Shown here in pieces: positions 21,242 through 31,261 of a DNA stretch of 41,171 bases. Source of the DNA: Ectocarpus siliculosus (taxonomy: Eukaryota > Sar > Phaeophyceae > Ectocarpales > Ectocarpaceae). Position numbers and translations under genes: made by a program. How positions within the stretch are numbered: the stretch's first letter is position 1; every line of letters begins with the position of its first letter. The stretch is taken from NCBI GenBank assembly GCA_000310025.1, contig FN649731.1, forward strand, positions 3,825,368-3,866,538, read 5' to 3'. Below the pieces are notes generated by a model. It did no database searches, was not told where the DNA came from, and saw nothing but the letters and a program-made list of their open reading frames with translations.

Positions 21242-24200
21242 ATGGCGATGTTCCCTCAGTTCGGAGCCACGCCTGGAGCACCGGCGGCAAGCGGGTCGGC
21301 GGTGAGTTGGGTGGAGTAGTGTAGCGCAAGGTGGTACTAACCTGGACCTTACGTCCACAGGCGTCCCTAAGTCCTTGTGTGTTCTTTGAAACGGTGATAT
21401 TTGAGCTGGAAACTTCTCGGCTCGCTGTACGCCGAGCACGCTCTTTTTCTCTCTTGGCCAGCCTCTGGGCCCTGGTGATCTGTATAGTAACACAGCAGTA
21501 GCAGCAGGGTGCAGTGTGGCTGGTGTGTATGGTGCTTGCTCGAGATGGTCCCTCAGTCTGGGATTGTATATGCAATGCATCTGCGTCTACTGTGTGTGTC
21601 TTCCATTGGTATCTCCAGATGGTGTAAATCGGCAAGTAACCAGAGTGCAAGTCGGGGGTAACAACAGCTTACAACTATTATAATAATCAAACCCCTTGCA
21701 CGAGAGCACACCCCCAGCTATTATACCGGCTGCCCGTGTCCCGTCCAGGAAGCAACTGCTGCTGTCACTGATGAACCTTTTGCATCTCAGCAGATCTCAG
21801 ACCCACGCTACTTCTTTGGTACTAATGTCGCCCCCACCCTCGATGATAATGGAATACCCTTCGTGAAACCGGTGTCTTGAGTGAAGAACGTGGGCTGATT
21901 GTTAGTAAAAGCCTCGAGTAGCCTCTTCCTTTCAGCAAAAAGTAAATCGCACACGTGCGACGTGCGGCATACAGCGGCTTTTCACGTGAAACGGAACGTG
22001 CTGTGTGTTCCGTGCACTCCCCCCGCACGATCGTTCTTCCTGCCGGCCCTTTCCGGATTGGTTGAGTGCTCAGCAAGGCATTCCACCGCATTAATTTCTC
22101 GAGACCGGACGGGACTGTCAGAAATGCTGCCTATTGGTACCAGTGCCTAGACCGCAGTGCCTAACTCTTACCTCAAGACAGCAGTTATGAGAGAAAAAAA
22201 CAGCAAGCTTCACGACTAGTGGATATTTTTTGTTGTGCAGGCGCGTCGAATTGCCAGCCTGTACTCGAAGGCTCGATCTCTATGCGTACGTATCCCGCCC
22301 TGAACTCGACGATATCTTCTTTCCCTTGGATCGAAACAATCCCATCGATCGGATCGGCAGCCTCTGCTGAGCTTCAAGGCCGGCAAGATGGACGTCTCCG
22401 ACAAGGGGGGAGAGAAGTTCCACATCACCCCCGACCTTCGCAAGGGAACCATCAGCCTGTTCAAGGGGCCCGATGACCAACTGATGCACTTCGCATGGAA
22501 GGAGAGGCCAAGCGGGACCGTCGTTGATGTGAGTACGGTTTACCGCAGCGTGAGACCAAAGCTCTCTCGCGATTTGTTTTTTCGCCAATATGTTTTTGTA
22601 ATATCGCGTTTTCCTTTCAAGATTATCAAGTCGAAATAGGATTGGGATTGTGTTAGGATACCACTCTGTTCGCGACGTTCGCGCAATTCCCCAAGGGGAA
22701 CCTTGAATCTTCTTGGCGAGAAGACGAGATCAGTAGATACACAAGAGCAGGGGACCCATGCCCGCTCCGGTGCTTGCGTCGGCGCGTACACCCCCTAGGC
22801 AAGGAGCATGGGGCACTGTATCTACCCATGCCCTGGTGAAATCAAGGCGTCGATCGATCGTTTTCACCCTCGGCACCGAGCCTGAATAATTTGTCTGTCG
22901 ACCGTGAGCAATGGTAGAATATATCTACCGCACAAGTCTTTACCTTTTCACACTAAAAAGTGCTGTACTCAGTTGTGGCCCCACCTCTCCATGGAATGAT
23001 TTCAGCGGCCAATTCAATGCTCACCCGAAGGAGCAAGCCTCGCTTCTAGTTATTGTCAAACTGAGTACCACTCTGTGCGGAAGTATAGGGACCATTAGGA
23101 CAGTCACGTTAGTATCCAAATGGTCCTTATATTGCCGAACAGAGTGGTAGGCTTCAAATGTCTTGCGAACCGGAAGGCTCATCCTTTGTTTTTTGTTTCC
23201 GTTCCTTGTCCTCGCGCGTGTGTCGCCATGGCTCCTGCCGCTGCCATGGCATGCGTACAATTTTGGTTGATGTGATACCGACTGCTCTATGCGTAGGACA
23301 TAATCATTCTCCCCGAGGAGGCCGTGTACAAGAAGGTCGACACCGGGCGAGAGGGCGAGAGGGTGTTTCTCATGGAGATCGCCGGCAACCGGCGCTTCTT
23401 CTACTGGATGCAGGACAAAGACTCGGACAAGGACGAGGTAGGCATGCATGCGTATCACCGACCTAACCAGTACTGTAACCGGCAACCTGGTTCGTGTGGT
23501 CCTGCCGCTTCTTAAAAGTTTTTGATTACTCTATTACTCTTCTGGTGTCAAACAAGGTCAAGGTGCGTGTTGCCGGAAGTTTCGACTGTTTCTTTCCTGC
23601 CACGTCTTGTCTTGTTTTATGCTACTGTCAGCCGCGCCAAAAGTTGCACCGCGTTTTGTCGCAATAGGTAGTACCACGTGGACTGGGCTCTGATACTTTT
23701 GTTCGCTGCCCCATGTCCCCAGCACACGACTTTGTCAGCAAATCACAACAATAAACCAACGTTGCCACAACGAAAGGACCAAACGAGCTTGACATTGGTA
23801 ACAACTACCACTTGTCTGATACCATGGACTAACAAGGCCGTTGTTTATCACTACTTGTCTGACAACATGGACTAGCACGGCTGTTGTCTACCACCGCTTG
23901 ACTGATAACATGGACCGCCAGGACGTGCCATTGTCTCCTTCGTTTCTGACAACAAAGAAGCCAAGGGCGTGTCATTGTTTCACCGCTACGTTTTGGGACA
24001 ACCCCGGCTTCCCTATATCGCAAGCGTTTGGCGTCCCGACATGTTTTTTGTTGTTTGCGTTGCGTTGTGTGGCGTGCGTGGCGGGACGGCGAGCAGGAGA
24101 ACATGAAGAAAGTGAACGAGCTGACCAACTCGCCTCCAGCGGACGACGCACCTTCCGCGAGGGGTGGCGCTGGCACAGACATGATGGGCCTCCTTTCGAG

Positions 24201-27200
24201 CATGGTGAGCGAGTGTGACAGAAACGTGTTTGGTAGCACTGCAATACATGCATGGTGTGCCGAGCTCCTTTCGAGCGTGGTGGGGCAGAAACCTTGTTGG
24301 TACATGGACATGTAGAATGGCCTTGTTTCAAGCATGGTGAGGCAGCAACCTGTTTGGCACAGAAGGCTTACATTTTGGCCTCGTTTCGAGCATGGTGAGG
24401 CAGAAACCTGCTGGGTGCATACAAGTAGACCTACATAATGGTCTCATTTCAAGCATGGTGAAGCAGCAACCTGATTGGTACACAGGCTTACATATTGGCC
24501 TCGTTTCGAGCGTGGTGGGGCAGAAACCTTGCTGGTACATCGACAAATAGAATGGCCTCATTTCAAGCATGGTGAGGCAGAAACCTGTTTCGTACATAGT
24601 CTTACCTGTTGGCCTCGTTTCGAGCATGGTGAGGCAGGAAGCCTGTTTGATTGACCTATTTTGTCGAGAGTCGTAATCACCGGTTCCCTCGGAGGCTGGT
24701 GGGTTCGTAGGTTAGACCTTGGGGCGTCGTCCTGAAAATTGGTAGTGCAATCACAAGGGCGGCTCTGTACGGCAACGTGTCGTGTTCAGGAGAAGCAGCT
24801 ATATTTCTGTGGTCGTTAATATCCTCGCGCCGAGATGGGGGTAAGATAAACACCCGGAGGGGTGCGTCGAATAGATGACCCCTCACTTGCGCCGAGTTAT
24901 GCCCTCTACGTTTCGTCCCAATATTTATCCCGCCTCTCTCCTATGTTGAAACCCCTCGATGTTTTGGTGCTGCCAAGCAGGGAGGGGGGGCAGGCGCCTC
25001 TGGGTTGGGAGCACCGGGCGGGTCGTCGGGCACCGGCGGCAACCCTAGCGAGCAAGGTCTAAACATCCAGAACTTGCAAAGCATCCTCCAGAACATGGGC
25101 TTCTCCCCTCAGGAGCAGGTGAGCCTTTCGCGACAGGATTGTCATTGTTGTTGTTGTTGTTGCCTTCACCACATAATATAAACAAACGAAAGCAACGTTC
25201 CGACCTCTCTCTCTTTTTGCCATGTCGAAAATGAGGCCTTTTTTTTGTTTTCCGGTTTCGTGTGTATGACCCTGTCTGTGGTACAACGCATTACGGTGCA
25301 AAGAGTGTGGCGCTTGGTGCCCAGTTAACGAGGGTGGGGCATCTTTGTGGACCAGGCTTTTTCAGCTTTGGTTGGGGTATCTCAGGCTGTCAAAGGCAAA
25401 AAGTACCGTAGGTTTCCTAAGACACCACTCCCGCTGAACCCATTTTCAAATTCCCGAACACGAATAGATAGCCAACATCAAATTATGGTACGTTTTCGGA
25501 ACGCTCTCGACGGGACGGTTCAAAGGTGGTTACAGTCGTCCCACCAACCACAATTTTGAACACTCCCCGCTTCAAGAACACAAGTGTTTTCCAAAAGCAC
25601 GGACAGTGCCCCAGAATGTGAAAACAACAGCGGAGCATAGTTTTACGGACATTTTCTCGCTTTCAGGACCCCACCACGCCCCTAGAGTACCCGCAGATCA
25701 GTAGATGACGTTCCGCGTTTCCCAATACATCTCCGTTTGTTCCCCCCCGTCTCCTTCCCGCCCCTTCCCTCATGAACCCCAAACATCTCCGTTCCCTCTC
25801 CTTTCCTTACCCCACGAAACAACAGGAACAGGCGGCAGGCGCCCTCCTCCCCGCCACAGCAGGCACGGGTGCCGCCACGCCTGCCCCCACGCCAGCGGCA
25901 GACTCGGCGACGTCAGCAGCCCCGGCGACACCAGCAGCAGCGGCGGCGCCTTCAGCGGCAGCGGCAGCGGTGGCGACACCAGCAGCGGCGCCGGCGCCGG
26001 CGGCTGGGGACTCCGGGGGGGCGGGGTCAGGTGAGACCAGCCCCTCCGGGGGAGAGGGGGGGGAGTCGGGAAGCTCGGCGGAAGCAGAGGGCGAAGAGGG
26101 AGATGGTTCCGCCGCCGAGGAAGGGGCGGGGGTACCGGGGACAGGAGTAGAGGGGGGGGGGGGGGGAGGGGGAGGGGCTCGCAGAGGCAGCACGCGTTTC
26201 GTGCGCCTGCTCGTCTGTGTGGGTGCAGGCGATTGGGTTTTGGCTCGTCTTGGGGGCATCCATGTCTCTGCGCAAGTGCTGTTTGGACACACGCGACCGT
26301 GGGGGGCGGTTTCACTTCCCCGGAGAGAGCTTTGCAAGAATACGAGCCTCTCCGGTTCGGAAGAGAGCGAAAGATGGGGGATCGTACGGCAGAGCCCCAC
26401 ACGGCCAACAATCGATGTGTGCTCAGTGAGGCAGCTCTGTGAAAACGGGCTGGCGAGCTCGGTTTGTGGGGGTGTAAAATCTTGTCGATCTTGAGAAGCA
26501 AGAAGAGACATTTCATTCGTTCTGATGAAGACATGCTGAAATCTTACGAGAGAGTTGGCCTCGTATTTTTTTAATTGTTTTTGTAGAGTACCGATGCATC
26601 CTTAGCGGGTGGGAGCGTGCGTTGGTCACGAAGCATGCCGGAATCCGGCTGCGGAATTCGTTGTCGTTGAGGATGGTCGGGCAGACCGGGTCTCGCCGAA
26701 CGGTGCCCTATTCTTTCTTGCGGCATGTTCGCAAGTTCTGTGGTGACGAGGTTGTGGGGTGTAGCAAGGAAAGCCACGTCTAGGTTTGGATTGTACGAAT
26801 CCGGATCGCGTACGTTCGAAGTCTGATCTAGTCTAGTGTTGGTCTGTTTTTTGTCCGAGTCTTGAGAACGAGTGCGCAGATGGAGAACTTCGAGTAAAAA
26901 AGCGCCGAAGAAAAAAAAACAATATAAACGCCGCCTTCGGAAAACCACGCTCCTAGGCATGGGACTGATACCGATCCTCCGGCCCCCTTCCGAAGGTATC
27001 CAATCGTCGCTAGGGGTGAGATCACGGAGGCTATGGAGCACGACGCACACCCCTCTTGTGTTCCCCCGACGCCTCCCTTCCCACTTCATGCCCCCGGAAA
27101 TTCTCGGTTTTCACTCTCTAAGCGGTTTGTTGGGTAAACTCGTCACGAACGAGTCTCCCATCTACCCACGGGAGTGCACGCAAGTTGATCTCCGTACGCG

Positions 27201-30200
27201 GACACAGATGCGTTTGCCAAGCACTTGTTGTTGGCGGTCTTGATATGAACAATAGTGCCGACGCCTTCCGTGGTCACAGACAAACTAACCGCAAAAGGCG
27301 GCACATACTACAGGGGTCGCCAAGATGAAACTCGCGTTTTCTTTTTATGGTTCGCAAAGTTTTTTTTTAATTTTTTTGCTAGAGCCCGCCGTACGAATGG
27401 CACTCCGTTCTTTGTAGCAGATGCGCATCGTGTCAACGAAATTGGGTTTCGTTTCTGCTTTTGCGCGAAATGCCCTTACGTGGGTCGACACCGTGCCGGT
27501 GCTACGGGAGCTTATCTACAAGTGCACCACCCTTGGCCTTACCCGGGAACAAACCATCCTCGATAACCAGCAGTGTCCACGGCTGGTTGTTCAGGATGTC
27601 GCCACTGCTGGTGGTCGAGGATGGTTTGTTCCCGGGTAAGGCCGAGGGTGGTGCACTTGTAGATAAGCTCCCGTAACACCGGCGCGGCGGCGACCCACGC
27701 AAGGGCATTCCATGAAAAACTGGGTATGCCGAGTCAGTGCCAATGAACCGTCCTGGTAGCCGTCTTGTATGGTCATTTGCACCCCGATCACAGCAAAAAT
27801 TTCCGTTTGAAATCTCCTGCATTCCTTCATCCGTTTAAACTTTTACAATTGAAACATGCTCACGGACTAAACTAGTGAAGTGTGCAGAAATCGACGTTTA
27901 AACTGAAATATGAATTATTTTAGGAAAAATAAATACAAACACAGAAAGACTACCCGTTCGAGGTATGACCACAGTCGAACGGGATGTGTTGGAGTCTTTG
28001 CAGTGAGTGGATGTCCTGATGGTGACAGGGGATAATTGGGTGTGTGTTTTGTTTCGGCATTGGGTGTTCAGTTTTTGGTTTTGGGGCCGCAATAAGATAG
28101 AACTTTCCGCAAAGTCGTTCATGACGCGGTTTGAATTCCGGGCGACCACACCGCCTGTCCTCCACCACTGTTACGTCACTTTAGTGTCAAATGGTTTCTC
28201 TAGCGTGTAACTACTTTGTGGGGTGGTTGGTTTTATTTGTTATCTAGTTTTGGCAGGGCATATAGCACTTTGTCGATATTTTGGAAATCCGGTTTATTGG
28301 CTAAAACTCAACATACAGCGGTTTTCATCAAGAATGGAAGGAAGCCCAATTTCGTTCACACGCTTCGCATTTGCTGCAAAAGACGGAGTGGAATTCGTAG
28401 TGCGGGCTGTTGAAAAAACATCGAAAAGAGTTTTGCGAACCCGAAAAAAAAACGCGAGTTTCATGTTGGCGACCCCTGTAGTGTGCTACTTTTTCGTGCC
28501 TTTCGAGAACCGCGGGTCTTAGCACAGGGAAAAAGAAAGAACCTGGGGTTAACCATTTTCTCTGAAAGCAGTCCCTTCAGGCCCGTTAGAGGCATCGAGT
28601 GTCTCCGGGTGGTATCCTCCGCCTCTGAAAATTGTTTTGGCTCTGGCTACATAGCGGTCGTGAGACCTCAACTGATATTGTTCCGATGGGCATGCATGGA
28701 CATGAGGTTGGCTGTCACAGTGCCTCCTCTGATCGCGCAACAGACGTGCAATTTTTTCTTGGGCGATTTCTGCCTCGACATCGACACGTAAATTGTGGGC
28801 GAAACCCTGTCCTAATTTCGGGGCTTGCTCGCGACGTACTTCGTCAGGCTTGAAGAAGAGGAAACTTGTTCCCGAAGTAGGTTGTTGGGTTTTCCAAAGG
28901 CTCAATGATCACCAAAGTAATAGCAGTCAGGTGGGGCTACTTGGGGGCAGTGTGCGCTCGCGCACGTCACCCTGATCCCACGAACCACCCGCTTTTCCCG
29001 TGAAACTTATAAACCACAAAATGTCTGTGTTGGGCTACGTTTAAGCCAGGGCCCACGTCTTGCGGTCGACATTTTTCCTGCCACAGCATCGCCGGCACCC
29101 GTGTGGCGAAACACGTTGTCCGCAAAGGCTTCTTTGGTACACGAACAAAACGCTACTGCTGAGTAGGCAACCGACTTCTTTCCCATGCCCATCCCGACAC
29201 TGAGACCAGGACAGCAGTTCATTGTGGATTCGGCAACACCATGAAGGCCAAGCGGCACACGCCAGTAGCGAACCACAAAGCCACACCTAGTTTATTTCTC
29301 AATCGGTACGTGGCGGACGCGGTATTTCTAGGAGCGTCCGCAATCCTGGAGCGAACTCTATTCCGGATGAGATTCCGAATACAGAAGGCGTCACCACTAA
29401 ACATAGGAACCTCTTTTTTTCTCCAAGACCCAATTCTTATTTCCTCTGCGGGGGTAACCCAACAGCGACTTTTTATATAGATTCTAGTATGGGACTCTTA
29501 TCCGAGCACCTACAGTTCTTCTTTATTGAGCCTGGATTTCATTATCCCCTGGTTCTTAAGTGGTGGGGCCCTCAGTAAACAATGGCTCAAGAAATCTGTC
29601 TGCCGCCGTTTCATCGGGCAGTCAAGAAGTCGTGCGGCCGCTACCCCGTCCCTGTCTGTCTCCGAAGCACCAGATTCTCTCTCCCCCCCCCAAATTATTG
29701 AGGGAGTGACGTCACGTCAACGCCACCGCCACACTTGGTTTTCCTAACCCTTGGAAGCCAGAAGAGGTGAGCGCTCCGACCGGCCGCTGTCGAGGACGTT
29801 GTTGCCCCGCCTGTGCATCCGATCAGTACACACGCCCGAACTTCTGCTGTTGCTGCTGCTACTACTACGCCCTGCTTTTCTTCGGAACCTTCGTGGCGTG
29901 TTGACGGTCCTGGTGTGTTTGGTTTTCATCGGGCTTTTTTTTCTTTTTCCTGCTTCCAGGTGGCGGTGGGTTGACGGCCGCGGATTTTCAGCGAGCCATG
30001 ATGAATATTGCGGGCTTGGCACCGCAGCGGCGACAACCGGTGAGACAGTTGCCTCCCCCCCCCCGGGACCTCCACCGTAACTGTCCTGGGGAGCTGAAAA
30101 GGCGGGAAGTGATAGAGATGGGATAAGGGAAAATTTTGTGAGCCACCTTTGGCAAAGNNNNNNNNNNNNNNNNNNNNNNNNNNNNNNNNNNNNNNNNNNN

Positions 30201-31202
30201 NNNNNNNNNNNNNNNNNNNNNNNNNNNNNNNNNNNNNNNNNNNNNNNNNNNNNNNNNGGGGGGAAAGGGGGGGTAAATCCCCGGGAATGGTCCCCCCCCC
30301 CCCCCCCCCCCCCCACCATCCATGGTCGCCCAATTTGACCGGTGGGGAGGGGGGGGGAGTCGGCCAATCATTGTGAATGACTGTGTGCCCATTTGTTTGG
30401 TGTGGATGCGTATCTTCTCGCTTACGGAAACCGGCGTTCATCGCGAATTGCGCTGTTGCCACGGCTTGCTGCATCCCCCATCCCTGTGGCCTAGTTGAGG
30501 GTGAAACGGTTACTCTGTAGGTGGCGAGCATTATAGTACTCTCAGCGCAGCGAATCGTTCAGTGCGCCGAAATAGGCTCAACTGCGCGTTGTCGGCTGTT
30601 GTGCTAGCAAGGTTATTGTGTATGCGTGAGAGTGTTTTCATTTGTTGTGGGCGCCAGTCTTGCAGTGTCTGGCGCACCAACCGGGGTCCATCTCTGAAGG
30701 CGACTTCTCCAACGCACAGCTCTCAATTCTCATCCCAACTTCCCGTCGTTGGTTCAATATCGCTCACAATAACGATCTCGTTGGTTGCGTGCTTGGCGGG
30801 AAAAACACAACCTTTTTTTTGGCGTGGGAAGGCCCTCTCTCTGAGGGATGCAGTGGACGCGGACGCTATCGAAGCCTCGGGTTTCCTCGATGACCCGGAG
30901 GTGCAGGAGGCGCTCTTGCCGCTCTTGCCCGAAGGAAACCAGACGGCGGAGGAGCTGAGAGAAACCGTAAGTATCGTTGCAGTGCTCTTTCAGAGTACGC
31001 CCTTGCCGCGGAGCACGTGTTGGGGTCGCGATAAATGTTGCTGCGCGATGGTAGATTCGTACTGGAACTGGAAACCAAGATATGCAGGCGTTTTGCTTTT
31101 TTTGGTTGAGCGAAGATCTGCCAACTCCAGCGCGTCCTTGAGGATGAGGGTGAATTGGCATTATCCCGTTTTGTGCCCCCCTTACCTATCCTCTCTCGCT
31201 TT

Positions 31203-31261
<59 letters not shown>

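Larger units (their letters stand above)
26031..29959. other. Long intron 6 of Rpn13 with inserted element and antisense open frames
   Basis: This intron is four to five times longer than the others in the gene. It contains the TIR element at 27301-28486. On both sides of it are minus-strand open frames of 60-170 codons (26571-27089, 28549-28905, 29007-29276, 29219-29404) that read somewhat like protein but match no family I can name. They may be decayed remnants of an older insertion. G-runs lie at 26151-26168. Confidence 0.4.

Noticed and set aside
24186-24640. CRISPR-like regular repeat array
   Set aside because: The units are contiguous 57-63 bp tandem repeats without unique spacers, in a eukaryotic intron, and are derived from the neighbouring exon end.
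25677-25710. Possible extra Rpn13 exon after CTTTCAG (DPTTPLEYPQI)
   Set aside because: Including it shifts the next exon into a frame that cannot join exon 7; exon 5 joins 25826 directly at phase 0.
25770-26534. Minus-strand frames of 230-254 codons rich in Pro/Ser
   Set aside because: They are the complement of the Ala/Gly-rich Rpn13 exon 6 and its GC-rich flank; the plus strand joins in phase with exons 5 and 7.
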